The notes under the pieces were generated by a model. That model was not told the origin of the DNA. It saw nothing but the letters and a program-made list of their open reading frames with translations, and made no database searches. Both the position numbers and the translations under genes were made by a program. Positions 1 through 9,148 of a stretch of 64,000 nucleotides of DNA are shown in pieces. Numbering within the stretch: position 1 is the first letter of the stretch; each line of letters opens with the position of its first letter. Location: assembly GCF_002909235.1 (NCBI RefSeq), contig NZ_PHQQ01000015.1:62001-126000 (forward strand), read 5' to 3'. This stretch comes from Arenibacter catalasegens. GTDB taxonomy: Bacteria; Bacteroidota; Bacteroidia; Flavobacteriales; Flavobacteriaceae.

Positions 1-267
1 GACCAAGTTTCCAGCGAAAAAGATATCTTGTAAGCCGTCATTGTTAAAATCACCCATTCCTACGCCTGCTCCACCGTAAAAATTTGAATATATAAGGATA
101 TTACTCTCCTTGGTGTCCTCTATTGTATTTTCGAAAGTTACACCAGTAGTTGCAGAGTCCAATAAAGTAAATTGCTTATGTTCTTGGGCAAAGGCAAATA
201 TTGGCAAAAGAAGGATTATAGTTACTGTAAGTTGCCAAATACAAATTGTCGATTCATATGTTTTCAT
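1..267 (-). CDS. VCBS/FG-GAP repeat protein, N-terminal part only
   Basis: Only the first 89 codons lie in the window; the rest runs off the left edge. The start is ATG at 265-267. Residues 1-28 form a secretion signal (hydrophobic LTVTIILLLPIFAFAQ). After it comes TGVTFEN and then GMGDFNNDGLQDIFFAGN, a calcium-binding-like FG-GAP/VCBS blade (D-x-N-x-D-G-x-x-D). Proteins of this kind in Bacteroidota, often ending in an ASPIC/UnbV domain, are secreted or surface proteins and commonly follow susC/susD genes, as here: it lies about 100 bp downstream of susD on the same strand. It is probably part of the same uptake operon. The total length and the C-terminal domain cannot be seen. Confidence 0.8.
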   Translation of the reverse strand, partial: MKTYESTICIWQLTVTIILLLPIFAFAQEHKQFTLLDSATTGVTFENTIEDTKESNILIYSNFYGGAGVGMGDFNNDGLQDIFFAGNLV

Positions 268-371
268 CCTAATAAACCTAGTAAATAAAAATAAAATAAA
301 GGAGGGTTTCCCCTCCTTTATTAATCTAACTAAAAAAAAATAAAATTGTTTATGTAATAAGAATATTAATA

Positions 372-1868
372 CTATTGCTTATCCCACCATACTCGGGTAG
401 TGTACGTGTTTGGGCCTTGATTTGATATAGCAGCATTTACATGTTCTGCATTTACTGTAAATTCCACCAAAGGATACTTCATTCGTCTGGGAATAGTTCC
501 TCCGGTAGCATTTCCTGTATAATTTATGGGTGTCAAAACAGGGTATTCAACTCTTCTCCAATTGGCATAAGCTTCCAATGGATTTAAAAAGGTCGCGGCC
601 CAATATTGCTCACCGATCATCTCCAGACCGTTAGCCTCTACAAAAGGATTCGCTACTAAATAAGCATCAACATCTGCTGTTGCAGGTGCCGTTACACCAT
701 AAAAGCTCCAGTTTGCCATGGCAGCACGCACTCCTTTGTTGTAATGTGTTTCCGCGTCGCCTGTAGACCATTCTCTTACTGCAGCCTCTGCCAACATTAA
801 TTCTACTTCGGCATAAGTTATATACATAGAAGGTGAATTTCTTTCAACCAAGGCTTGATTAACTTGTGAATAATCTAAAAGATTGCCTCCTGCTGGCCCG
901 TCGGATGCCAATGTTGTGGGATCCAAGCCATTTGGCAAGCCCTGATGTGGCGCACCAGACTCCACAAAGGACAATATCTCCAATCTTGGATCATCATTAT
1001 CTTGCATCCAACTAACGAAGGTATCACTTATACGCATGAATTTATCAACCACAAATGAATAGCCAATAGGACTTTCAACACCGCCTTCTTCATGTTCAAT
1101 TTTAGCCAAGTCATTCAGATCGGTCATAACACCTCCTGCGATAGCTTTCTTAACCCATGATTCAGACGCTGCTGGATCTACTTTAGACATCCTAAGGCCT
1201 AATCGTAACATCATCGAATACGATAATTTTTTCCATTTTGTAATATCACCACCATAGATTACATCTTGAGACCCTGGGTTTTCAGCTGAAGCACTTAATT
1301 GCAATGCCGCTGCTTCCAATTCACTTAACATGTTGGCATAAATGTCTTGCTGAGGATCGTATGCCGGAAACCAAGTGTTGGTTAAATAACCTTGGCCAGC
1401 TTCAGAATAGGGAATATCACCATAAAGGTCAGTTACCTTATGAAAAGAGATTACCTTCATAATACGTCCAATAGCGTTGTAATTCACATCTGCTGGATCT
1501 TCAGAAGTACGAGTTACAAAGTCAATTACATCTTTGGCTTCATTTACCCAATACTGATCAAAAACTGCATAGCTATAATCGATAAAGTCCATGTATTTAT
1601 CTCCAGGCAAAAGGTTGGTCGCAATATTTATATCGGCCAACTGTTGAATAGCCGATGACGCCCACCCAAGACCGACCCGACGCATTTCATATTGTGCACC
1701 AGCTGCACTTAATTGAATCTGTGTCAGTTGAAGTCCAAGAGGTAAGTTTGCAATTGCATTTGGGTTTTCATTCAATTCAGCTAATTCATCAGTACAAGAT
1801 GACATTGAAATAGCCATAATTACAACAAAAAAACAGGCAATTTTTATGCTAATTTTATTTATTTTCAT
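372..1868 (-). CDS. SusD/RagB-family outer-membrane nutrient-binding lipoprotein
   Basis: 498 residues. It has a lipoprotein signal peptide with the lipobox cysteine at residue 25 (ISMSSC, then TDELAELNENPN), as expected for a surface-exposed SusD. The LNENPN motif after the lipid anchor and the C-terminal TTRVWWDKQ ending are typical of the SusD-like group named SusD/RagB nutrient-binding (PF12771 type). SusD proteins form a lid on the SusC channel and bind the substrate. The gene lies 22 bp downstream of susC on the same strand, so the two are co-transcribed. The substrate cannot be inferred because no glycosidase, peptidase or lyase sits next to it in the window. PF12771-type SusDs are often linked to peptides or other non-glycan substrates; that is family knowledge and not visible here. 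Confidence 0.92.
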   Translation of the reverse strand: MKINKISIKIACFFVVIMAISMSSCTDELAELNENPNAIANLPLGLQLTQIQLSAAGAQYEMRRVGLGWASSAIQQLADINIATNLLPGDKYMDFIDYSYAVFDQYWVNEAKDVIDFVTRTSEDPADVNYNAIGRIMKVISFHKVTDLYGDIPYSEAGQGYLTNTWFPAYDPQQDIYANMLSELEAAALQLSASAENPGSQDVIYGGDITKWKKLSYSMMLRLGLRMSKVDPAASESWVKKAIAGGVMTDLNDLAKIEHEEGGVESPIGYSFVVDKFMRISDTFVSWMQDNDDPRLEILSFVESGAPHQGLPNGLDPTTLASDGPAGGNLLDYSQVNQALVERNSPSMYITYAEVELMLAEAAVREWSTGDAETHYNKGVRAAMANWSFYGVTAPATADVDAYLVANPFVEANGLEMIGEQYWAATFLNPLEAYANWRRVEYPVLTPINYTGNATGGTIPRRMKYPLVEFTVNAEHVNAAISNQGPNTYTTRVWWDKQ

Positions 1869-1890
1869 AATACTATTATTTTATTAATTA

Positions 1891-4800
1891 CTAAAAAGTA
1901 AGGTTCACATTAAATCCAAATGAACTTGTTTGCGGCATAGCAAAGAAATCCAATCCTTGTGCGTTTCCTGCATTATAACTAGATTCTGGGTCAATATTAT
2001 CAACGTTTGAATGGATTAGCCAAAGATTTCTTCCTACAAGTGATAAATTTGCTTTACTGATAAAGGTTTTTGCCAAGTATTTGGAAGGAACGTTATAGCC
2101 AAGTGTTATTTCTCTTAATTTCACAAAACCTGCATCATAAATAAATTCTTCCGCAATGTCATTGTAAATTTTCTCGTAATAAGCACTAATACCACTAGCA
2201 GGTATAACACCAAGACCAGTTTCACGCCCTACTAAAGTATTCTTATGCACCCCTCTTCTGTATAATTGCGCATTGGTTCCACTGTGTCCCACAGCTCCAT
2301 CCTTCATATCCACCAAAAAACTGAAAGCGAAATCTTTATATCTGAAACTATTTTGCAAACCAGCGACAAAAGGATGAACACCTGTGCCAAAAGCCACTGT
2401 CCCGGCAACCTCATCTACTTGTGGTAATCCGTTGGCATCAAGGGTTAATTCTCCATTTGCGCCTCTAAGAAATTGACTTCCTGTTATTTGCCCAAAAGGT
2501 TTACCTTCAATATGTGTAACCCAGGCATGTCTAGCCCTACTCAATCCTATATTAAAACGCTCTTCATCATTATCAGGATCTACCAAACTGACTACTTTAC
2601 TTGTATTGTTACTCATGTTAAAGGAAACATTCCAAGAAAAGTTTTCAGTTCTAATTGGCACACCGGTCAGCAACAATTCTACTCCTTTATTAGTAAGTTC
2701 ACCCACATTTACTATGGTTGAGTTATATCCAGAAGTATAAGAAATTCCTGCATTTAGGATATCATCTTCGGTTTTTTTGTCGTAGTAAGAAAAATCTACT
2801 CCCAATCTATTGTTTAAAAACTGTACGTTAAAGCCTAGTTCTAACTCTGTTACAAGTAGTGGGCTAAGATTTGCATTTCTTACCGAGCTACCGCTTATTG
2901 AACCACGAGGAATTCCTAGTTGTGCCCTACCTAAACCGTAATTTTGATTTAAAGAATAAGCACCAATGTCTCCAACACTTCCAACTTGTGCCCAAGATGT
3001 TCTAACTTTTACAAAGTCGATAACTTCTGGTAAATTTAAGACATCCGATAATACCGCACTCAATCCGACCGATGGATAAAACACATCTCTACCATCCATT
3101 ACAGAGAACCAGTCATTCCTTGCCGACCCTGTTAAAAACAGCCAGTTATCATAAGAAATTTCTGCTTGGCCATATACTGAATGTGAACCTATTTTTGAGA
3201 AAGAGCTACCTCCTCCATTATTAATACCATTTGCTATCGAGTAGAAAAATGGTAAGGCAAAATTACTTCCAGATGCAGAAGTTCCATCTTCTTGTAATCT
3301 CATTTTATTTGCACCTGCTAAGAAATCATAGGCAATACCGTTGTCAAATTCATGACGTGAACCTAGCATTATATCAAAATTTGACTGTTGATATTTATTT
3401 TGACTTTGACTCATACCCCCATCTAAATTATATCCAGTTCCAGTAGGATTAATACTTTCAGAAATACGATCGGATTGGTCAATACCTGCTCTACCTTTTA
3501 CATATACCCAATCATTAATATCATATTGCAAGGAAGCACTGGCTATTACACGATTTTTGGAATCTTTGTCAGTTTGTTGATAAGCGGCCCAATATGGGTT
3601 TTGATACCAAATAGAACTAGATGGTAACAACTCATATCCTTTTTGTCCAAAAGTAGAACCATATAAATCAGTTGCATCGTTTGGATTTGCCCCTAATCTA
3701 TCAGGATCCCCTCTTAAATCAAGGACGTTTGTTGTTACTGGCAATTGCCAAACGCTATAGTGAGAATTTCCAGGAGAATCCGCTAATTGAGCTCTGTTTT
3801 TTACATCTTGTAAAATATACTGAGCACTTGTTTGAAATGACAATTTATCATTCAATGCTTTTCCGTGCAAGTTCACACTAAACGTCTGTCTTTTCATTCC
3901 AGAATTAGGCATAACACTTTCGTTATCCATAGTGGAAGCAGAAAATCTATACCCCAAATCTGCTGAACCACCACTTAAGGAAACCGTGTTTGTAGACGTA
4001 CTTCCCGTTCTATAGAATTTATCAAAATTATTGCCGGAATAAGCGTACGGTCTGCTAACCCCATCAAATTGCACAACACTGGACCCATCCAATTTTGCAC
4101 CCCATGAAAACTCCCCAGCAGCCCAAGCCTCGGTTTGTGTTGAAGGTTTTACTCCTAAAAGTCCCGATCCGTATTGGGTCTGTGGATCTAGATGATTAAT
4201 AGCATTTTCCAATACGTAGTTAGAATTTACTTCCACTTGTAGTCCTTGATTGGTTTTACCTCTTTTGGTTGTAATTAGAATAACACCATTAGATGCTTGA
4301 GACCCATAAAGTGCCGCGGCTGAATTACCTTTTAGTACTGACATGGATTCTATATCATCTGGGTTGATATTACCAATACCATCACCACCATCGGATCCAC
4401 CCCATTCACCTGCAGAGCCTCTGTTTGAGTTGTCTATTGGAATACCATCAATAACATATAATGGTTGATTGTTCCCTGTTAATGATGAGTTCCCACGAAT
4501 TAAAACGCGTGCTGTTCCAGCAGGACCTGACGCAGTTCTTGTCACATCTACACCAGCTACTTTACCAGCCAATCCGTTTGCAATATTTGTTTCCCTAGCT
4601 TCGGTAAACTCATCTCCCCCAACTTTTGAAACGGAATAAGCCAAGGATCTTTTTGACCTTTCTATTCCAAGAGCCGTAACCACAACTTCATCCAAAGCAT
4701 TTGCAGTTACCTGCAATTGAATGTCAATATCACTTCTTCCATTAATAGAAACAATTTGCGTTTCATAACCAATATAAGATATGGCCAGTTTTGTAGCATT

Positions 4801-5100
4801 TTCCGGTACCGATATACTATAGTTACCATCAAAATCAGAGGTTGTCCCAATTACTGTTCCTTCCACCAATACCGTGGCTCCTGGCAAAGGCCTGTTGTTT
4901 TCATCCAGAATCGTTCCTGTAATAACCTGGTCTTGAAAAATGCCTTCAATTAGACCTTTATCTACCATGGGTTCCAAAATAACCCTAGCTTCCATGGTAA
5001 TTGCAGCAAGTGCAAATAGGAATAACACAAGGTTTATTTTTAATTTTTGACTTTCAGGCTTTTTAAATAAAAAGAGCCTACACCTTCTAAGTTTTCTCAT
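1891..5100 (-). CDS. SusC/RagA-family TonB-linked outer-membrane transporter
   Basis: 1069 residues from the start chosen here. The open frame extends 33 codons upstream, but those codons are polar and not signal-like, so the ATG at 5098-5100 (MRKLRRCRLF) is preferred. Order of parts: a basic N-terminus with a hydrophobic segment (INLVLFLFALAAITM), a carboxypeptidase-regulatory-like domain (VITGTILDENNRPLPGATV ... YIGYETQ), a TonB-box-like stretch (DEVVVTALG), a plug domain (GVDVTRTASGPAGTARVLIRG, PLYVIDGIPID, GVILITTKRG), and a C-terminal beta-barrel ending in NVNLTF. The protein imports oligomers together with the SusD encoded just downstream, using energy from TonB/ExbBD. The region between the membrane segment and the regulatory domain (LEPMVDKGLIEGIFQDQ) is longer than usual. 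Confidence 0.93.
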   Translation of the reverse strand: MRKLRRCRLFLFKKPESQKLKINLVLFLFALAAITMEARVILEPMVDKGLIEGIFQDQVITGTILDENNRPLPGATVLVEGTVIGTTSDFDGNYSISVPENATKLAISYIGYETQIVSINGRSDIDIQLQVTANALDEVVVTALGIERSKRSLAYSVSKVGGDEFTEARETNIANGLAGKVAGVDVTRTASGPAGTARVLIRGNSSLTGNNQPLYVIDGIPIDNSNRGSAGEWGGSDGGDGIGNINPDDIESMSVLKGNSAAALYGSQASNGVILITTKRGKTNQGLQVEVNSNYVLENAINHLDPQTQYGSGLLGVKPSTQTEAWAAGEFSWGAKLDGSSVVQFDGVSRPYAYSGNNFDKFYRTGSTSTNTVSLSGGSADLGYRFSASTMDNESVMPNSGMKRQTFSVNLHGKALNDKLSFQTSAQYILQDVKNRAQLADSPGNSHYSVWQLPVTTNVLDLRGDPDRLGANPNDATDLYGSTFGQKGYELLPSSSIWYQNPYWAAYQQTDKDSKNRVIASASLQYDINDWVYVKGRAGIDQSDRISESINPTGTGYNLDGGMSQSQNKYQQSNFDIMLGSRHEFDNGIAYDFLAGANKMRLQEDGTSASGSNFALPFFYSIANGINNGGGSSFSKIGSHSVYGQAEISYDNWLFLTGSARNDWFSVMDGRDVFYPSVGLSAVLSDVLNLPEVIDFVKVRTSWAQVGSVGDIGAYSLNQNYGLGRAQLGIPRGSISGSSVRNANLSPLLVTELELGFNVQFLNNRLGVDFSYYDKKTEDDILNAGISYTSGYNSTIVNVGELTNKGVELLLTGVPIRTENFSWNVSFNMSNNTSKVVSLVDPDNDEERFNIGLSRARHAWVTHIEGKPFGQITGSQFLRGANGELTLDANGLPQVDEVAGTVAFGTGVHPFVAGLQNSFRYKDFAFSFLVDMKDGAVGHSGTNAQLYRRGVHKNTLVGRETGLGVIPASGISAYYEKIYNDIAEEFIYDAGFVKLREITLGYNVPSKYLAKTFISKANLSLVGRNLWLIHSNVDNIDPESSYNAGNAQGLDFFAMPQTSSFGFNVNLTF

Positions 5101-6213
5101 ACTTAAGTTTAGTTTAAATTGGTTGTTAGTTATAATCACAATTTGCCCATTAACATATTCGACTTGAAAGATTGGATAATAAGATTCAGTAGATGTCAAA
5201 TCTGTATAAGAAACAAAATTGGAATTATTTATATGTACAATATTAGTCCTGACCTAGTCCCCTTTGTTAGAACAGATTCAAAAAAATGTAACATAATTTC
5301 GAGGCATTAACACATTTTTAAGAAAATTTAGCACATATTCGGAATTCTACCCCCATTATCTTAGGCAACCATTAGGTTTTTGAATAAAGCGTCTAAAATT
5401 TCAAATGAATTTTGCTGAAATGATAAAGAACAACGCACACTCCTGGTCTGGGCAAAGCCTACCGCGACATTGCATTTCACAAGGTACTTATGACGCCATT
5501 CGATGGTTCTCGCTCAAGGAAATAAAAATTGTCAATGCGTTAGAAGAAGGTTTGGCAAAATAACTCTCAATTGAATCTACTCTGGCCAATGGACATAAAT
5601 AATGAATATCTATTGAGTCCAATATGCAGCTATAAAAGAATTGGCTATAAAGTACTCACAAGTGAAAGCTAGATAATTGAGCTTGACCCAAACAACCATA
5701 TATTCAATTTAGAAGTATTTCATCTAAAAAATAAATTCAGATATTACCGAAAATTTAGCCAATATTTTGTGTGAAGAACTTTGAAATATGAACCGCAAAT
5801 TTAATTTGAGTGAATACATTTACTTTAAAAATTTACTGCAACTATTCCTGATTTAATCTTTGAAGCCAAACTATGAAAATTCCTTAAATAATTGACCTCT
5901 TCAGAATTCGATAGAAAGCCAGGTTCCAGCACTTCTCTCGAAAAAATAAATAAGATTTTAAATAAACCTGAAAATTGACATATTTCCTTCCTCTAATTTT
6001 ATATTTCAATGTTACCGATGGCTCTAAAGGTTTGTACTTATGACCCCCTGCTTTTAGATTATCGAAATTCAAGTATAACTCCAAACAATAGAATACATAA
6101 AGGCCTATATTTTAGATGTTTATATGTATTTTGATAAATTTTATTCAATATGGTTTCAAATAATATGCAATAAAAGTGAGCCAAAAGTGCGCGTAATCGG
6201 TGATTTCAAGGCA
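5101..6213. other. Gene-poor junction, no supported gene
   Basis: About 1.1 kb of AT-rich DNA between susC and the tRNA scars. Short open frames exist (for example 5405-5563 plus, 52 codons; 5884-6084 minus, 66 codons), but neither resembles a family I recognise or has convincing context. The susC promoter must lie at the left end. The rest looks like decayed sequence at the edge of an integration hotspot. Confidence 0.5.
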
Positions 6214-6246
6214 AACAAAAAAGGCTCCCAATTTCTTGGAAGCCTT
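6214..6246 (-). terminator. Rho-independent terminator after a tRNA-Val scar
   Basis: Inverted repeat with an 11-bp stem and one mismatch (6221-6231 with 6236-6246, loop TTTC). On the minus strand it is followed by a T-rich run. It lies 13 bp past the 3' end of the tRNA-Val-like fragment, the normal place for a tRNA terminator. Confidence 0.65.
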
Positions 6247-6259
6247 GTCTTTGTTACCG

Positions 6260-6304
6260 TGGGCCCTACTGGGTTCGAACCAGTGACCCCCTGCTTGTAA
6301 GGCA
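6260..6304 (-). pseudogene. 3' fragment of a tRNA-Val(UAC) gene
   Basis: Minus strand, reading down from 6304: TGC-CTTACAA-GCA gives an anticodon loop with UAC. It continues with a variable loop, a perfect T-arm (ACTGG TTCGAAC CCAGT, 68-84 region) and a 3' acceptor strand AGGGCCC plus discriminator A at 6260. No D-arm or 5' acceptor half exists upstream; similarity stops inside the anticodon stem. This is the usual shape of an attachment-site scar left by an integrase that targets the anticodon-to-3'-end part of a tRNA gene. The intact tRNA-Val is not in the window. Val is preferred over Thr from the UAC anticodon. Confidence 0.7.
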
Positions 6305-6400
6305 AATCAATTATTCCCTTCAATAATTTCTGATTCTTAATGTTCTACTTTTTTTAAATAATGGTAAAACTTCCATTTGTTTTGACATTGTTTTACCAAA

Positions 6401-6492
6401 ACAAAAAAAGCCGACTCCTAAAAGTCGGCTTTCCCTTGTTGTACAGGCGGAGAGACTCGAACTCTCACACCTTGCGGCACTAGATCCTAAGT
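6401..6492 (-). repeat. attL: displaced 3' half of tRNA-Leu plus terminator
   Basis: 6440-6492 is identical over 53 bp to 30693-30745, the 3' half of the intact tRNA-Leu (anticodon loop, variable arm, T-arm and acceptor 3' strand). The flank 6401-6439 repeats the tRNA terminator hairpin (GCCGACT 6410-6416, AGTCGGC 6423-6429, then T-run on the minus strand) with a small indel next to the core. Identity ends at the anticodon loop. This marks the left boundary of the island; the sequence between here and 6648 leads into the integrase gene. Confidence 0.92.
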
Positions 6493-6597
6493 TTTGTCCA
6501 ATTTGATTCCAAAAATACTAAAACATCTTATTATCAAATGTTTACATAAAATCATAAATCAAATAAACCCACTTAAAACCATATAAAACCATCATTT

Positions 6598-6616
6598 GTT
6601 GTACCTATGTTGTACC
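6598..6616 (+). repeat. Left arm-type site: tandem GTTGTACC
   Basis: GTTGTACC-TAT-GTTGTACC, 19 bp, lies 32 bp upstream of the integrase start. The identical 19 bp occur at 30633-30651 inside the right end. A third GTTGTAC lies in the attL flank at 6438. The position and symmetry suggest integrase arm-binding sites; binding itself is an inference. Confidence 0.65.
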
Positions 6617-6647
6617 CAAATTTTGTATCTTTAGAAAAAAGAAGGCA

Positions 6648-7871
6648 ATGGCAACAATTCAGGCGACACTCCGAAGAAAGAAAAATAATGCAGGGCTTTA
6701 TCCTATTTCTATCCGTATCACCAAAAATAGGAAATCAACTTATATGTACACAGGGCAATACTTGGATGAAAAATATTGGGACTCTGTCAAGAATAATGTC
6801 AAAAAAAATCATCCAAATTCTGCACGGCTTAACAATCTTATTTCTGTTAAGTTGGCAGAAATCAACAAATCGCTTTTGGATATTGAGAGCGATGCCAAGC
6901 CCATTGCCCGAATAGAAGAAATTAAGAACACGATTCAAAATAAGCATAAGAATCATTCCTTTTACACATTTGCCGAAGCTTATTTTGTGGAATTGGAAAA
7001 GAACAAAAAGTATTCTCGCATCAATAGTGAACGACCATTATTGAATAGGATTAAAGGGTACCCTAGTGCAAAAACCTTGACCTTCGAAGCTATTACCCCT
7101 CTTTTTTTGCGAGGATTTATCTCTTATTTAAGAAGTACTAAAGATTCTGTAGGGGAAAGGAGCATAGTGAACACGCTAATTTTTATACGTACATTATATA
7201 ACAGGGCTACACAACAAAGTATAATATCCAAAGACAAATATCCTTTTGGAAATCACGACGGAAAGATTAAAATAAGAATTCCAAAATCTATTAAAATCGG
7301 TCTTACTTCCGAGGAAATCAAAATTATCGAAGACCTAGATCTTTCTGACAACCCAAAACAGCACCACACTCGCAATGTTTTTCTTTTTAGTTTCTATCTC
7401 GCCGGAATGAGGGTTTCCGATGTAGTTCAAATGAAGTGGGCAAACGTGCAGGGAGAAAGAATCTACTATACCATGAACAAGAATCAAAAAAACCTATCCC
7501 TCAAAATACATGGTAAACTTCAAAAAATATTGGATGAGTACCTCGCGACAAAAACCTCACATACGGATTATATCTTTCCTGAATTAAAAGAAGCCGCAAA
7601 TAATCCGAAAGATATTCTAAGGGTTAGCAAAACGGCGAACAAAAGACTTAATAGGTATTTAGGGCAAATTGCCGACAGAGCGGGAATAACAAAGAAAATT
7701 ACAATGCACGTATCACGCCATTCCTTTGGTAATATCTCTGGAGACCGAATTCCGTTACAAGTCTTGCAGAAACTTTATAATCATTCTGATATTAAAACAA
7801 CCATCGACTACCAACAGAACTTTATAAATAAAGATTTGGACGATGCTCTTGATATTGTAATCGGCCTTTAG
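6648..7871 (+). CDS. Tyrosine recombinase (site-specific integrase)
   Basis: 407 residues, the usual length for Bacteroidota phage-type integrases. It has an N-terminal arm-binding region (MATIQATLRRKKNNAGLYPI..., residues 1-85), a core-binding SAM-like domain (about 100-200) and a catalytic domain (about 215-400). Catalytic residues are visible: Arg255 in AGMRVSDV, a Lys in the beta-hairpin near 278-286, His354-x-x-Arg357 in HVSRHSF, His379 in LYNHSD and the nucleophile Tyr388. It is expected to integrate and excise the island by recombination at the tRNA-Leu 3' half, because the gene starts 156 bp from attL and points inward. The ATG at 6648 fits the conserved N-terminus; a longer alternative frame upstream has a different reading and no family match. 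Confidence 0.93.
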   Translation: MATIQATLRRKKNNAGLYPISIRITKNRKSTYMYTGQYLDEKYWDSVKNNVKKNHPNSARLNNLISVKLAEINKSLLDIESDAKPIARIEEIKNTIQNKHKNHSFYTFAEAYFVELEKNKKYSRINSERPLLNRIKGYPSAKTLTFEAITPLFLRGFISYLRSTKDSVGERSIVNTLIFIRTLYNRATQQSIISKDKYPFGNHDGKIKIRIPKSIKIGLTSEEIKIIEDLDLSDNPKQHHTRNVFLFSFYLAGMRVSDVVQMKWANVQGERIYYTMNKNQKNLSLKIHGKLQKILDEYLATKTSHTDYIFPELKEAANNPKDILRVSKTANKRLNRYLGQIADRAGITKKITMHVSRHSFGNISGDRIPLQVLQKLYNHSDIKTTIDYQQNFINKDLDDALDIVIGL

Positions 7872-7963
7872 TGTATTTAGGCATTCCGACAGGTTGTTTT
7901 TAAATTAAGATATCAACCTAGTGTTTTGCCGATATTCTTTCATTTGAAAATAATTATGTATTT

Positions 7964-8020
7964 TTGTTCATAATATTTATGTGTTCACGTTTTCGTGAAC
8001 ACATAAAATAAAGTGAACAA
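7964..8020. promoter_or_regulatory. Nested inverted repeats upstream of abiEi: probable autoregulatory operator
   Basis: A perfect 12-bp inverted repeat (TATGTGTTCACG at 7978-7989, CGTGAACACATA at 7994-8005, spacer TTTT) is framed by an outer pair TTGTTCA (7964-7970) and TGAACAA (8014-8020) with almost the same centre. The outer right arm touches the start codon of the antitoxin gene. AbiEi antitoxins are known to repress their own operon by binding inverted repeats at the promoter, so this is a strong operator candidate. Confidence 0.75.
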
Positions 8021-9021
8021 TGAACGATCAAGGAATTGTGCAATACGCATTGGCCAACCTTCAGAAAACAGGTAAAATCGAAGCCACATGGCTTAATAAA
8101 GCCCCTAATGAAGTCTTAGATGGAACGATAGCCCTTACCCTGAACGACCGGACTATCAAGCTTGGCATAGAAATTAAAAAAGAGCTGAGAAATATCCATC
8201 TTCCAAAATTGGAGGCATTCGCCAAGGAGTATCATCCATTTATGATTGTTGCACAAAGCATATTCCCCAAAATAAAACAAGAACTTCGCAAAAGGAACAT
8301 CGCCTATCTTGAGGCCAACGGTAATATTTACCTAAACGAAAAAGAAACCTTTCTTTGGTTGGATGCCAACGAAACGATCGCAATCAAACATAAAACTACC
8401 AACAGGGCATTTACCAAAACCGGCCTAAAGGTTGTTTACCAATTCTTATTGGACGATACTTGGGTCAACAACACCTATCGTGAAATAGCCGATAAAACGG
8501 ATACAGGTATCGGTACTATTACGAACATCTTCAATGGCCTAAAGGATGATGGTTTCCTCATTCCACTTACCAAGGATACCTATATAATTGATAACAAAAA
8601 AAAGCTCCTTGAGAAATGGATTATGGCCTATGAAAAAAAGTTAAAACCAAATCTGGCCATTGGAACATACCGTTTTGCCGATAATGATGCTTTTTTTAAC
8701 TGGAAGGACATTAAATTAAAACAGGTGAAAACTTTATGGGGAGGCGAACCCGCTGGGGATATCTATACCAATTACCTACGACCGGAAGAGTTGACGCTAT
8801 ACACCACCGAACCAAGAAACGAACTGATGAAGAACTACAGACTTGTTCCCCATGAAGGCGGCAATGTGAAGGTTTATGAAAAATTCTGGAAAGACAATAC
8901 CGAGGAAAAAGATGCGGTTCATCCTTTGCTCGCTTACGCTGACCTAATAATGAAGGGGGATAGACGATGTGCCGAAACCGCAGAAAAAATATATTATGAG
9001 TACTTACAGGATAAATTTTAA
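8020..9021 (+). CDS. AbiEi-family type IV antitoxin / transcriptional repressor
   Basis: 333 residues. The N-terminal half (about 25-125) is the conserved domain of AbiEi_2-type antitoxins (LGIEIKKELRNIHLPKLEAF ... RNIAYLEANGNIYLN). A winged helix-turn-helix follows at about 133-185 (TYREIADKTDTGIGTITNIFNGLKDDGFL), then a C-terminal antitoxin region (LWGGEPAGDIYTNYLRPEELTLYT). In AbiE systems this protein neutralises the AbiEii nucleotidyltransferase toxin without direct complex formation and represses the operon. The palindromic operator directly upstream supports this. The toxin gene that should follow survives only as a 50-codon stub that overlaps the end of this gene, so the antitoxin is an orphan here. 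Function beyond autoregulation may be lost. Confidence 0.82.
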   Translation: MNDQGIVQYALANLQKTGKIEATWLNKAPNEVLDGTIALTLNDRTIKLGIEIKKELRNIHLPKLEAFAKEYHPFMIVAQSIFPKIKQELRKRNIAYLEANGNIYLNEKETFLWLDANETIAIKHKTTNRAFTKTGLKVVYQFLLDDTWVNNTYREIADKTDTGIGTITNIFNGLKDDGFLIPLTKDTYIIDNKKKLLEKWIMAYEKKLKPNLAIGTYRFADNDAFFNWKDIKLKQVKTLWGGEPAGDIYTNYLRPEELTLYTTEPRNELMKNYRLVPHEGGNVKVYEKFWKDNTEEKDAVHPLLAYADLIMKGDRRCAETAEKIYYEYLQDKF

Positions 9022-9148
9022 ACAACTCCGCCAAAGACCCGACTTTTTAGAAATGTTGGCAGCTTTAGAACGAGGTTTTGCAGCATTCCATGTCGATTTT
9101 TATGATTGTTATGAAGGAAATTTCAGTGTATTTAGGTTAGCTATTTAA
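8996..9148 (+). pseudogene. Truncated AbiEii-type nucleotidyltransferase toxin
   Basis: An ATG at 8996, overlapping the antitoxin's last 26 bp, opens a 50-codon frame: MSTYRINFKQLRQRPDFLEM, then LAALERGFAAFHVDFY, then an unrelated tail and a stop at 9146-9148. The first ~37 residues match the start of AbiEii-type toxins, where the family goes on to the nucleotidyltransferase active site after DFY. Here similarity stops at that exact place and the catalytic motif is absent. The overlapping start is the normal AbiE coupling arrangement, so this is a real but amputated toxin gene. The family assignment is from memory of the N-terminal pattern. Confidence 0.65.

Noticed and set aside
5405-5563. 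52-codon plus-strand frame, considered as a transposase fragment
   Set aside because: No transposase motif (DDE, HUH or similar) can be seen; no inverted ends.
5884-6084. 66-codon minus-strand open frame
   Set aside because: Protein-like in places, but I recognise no family, there is no operon context, and the area is decayed junction DNA.
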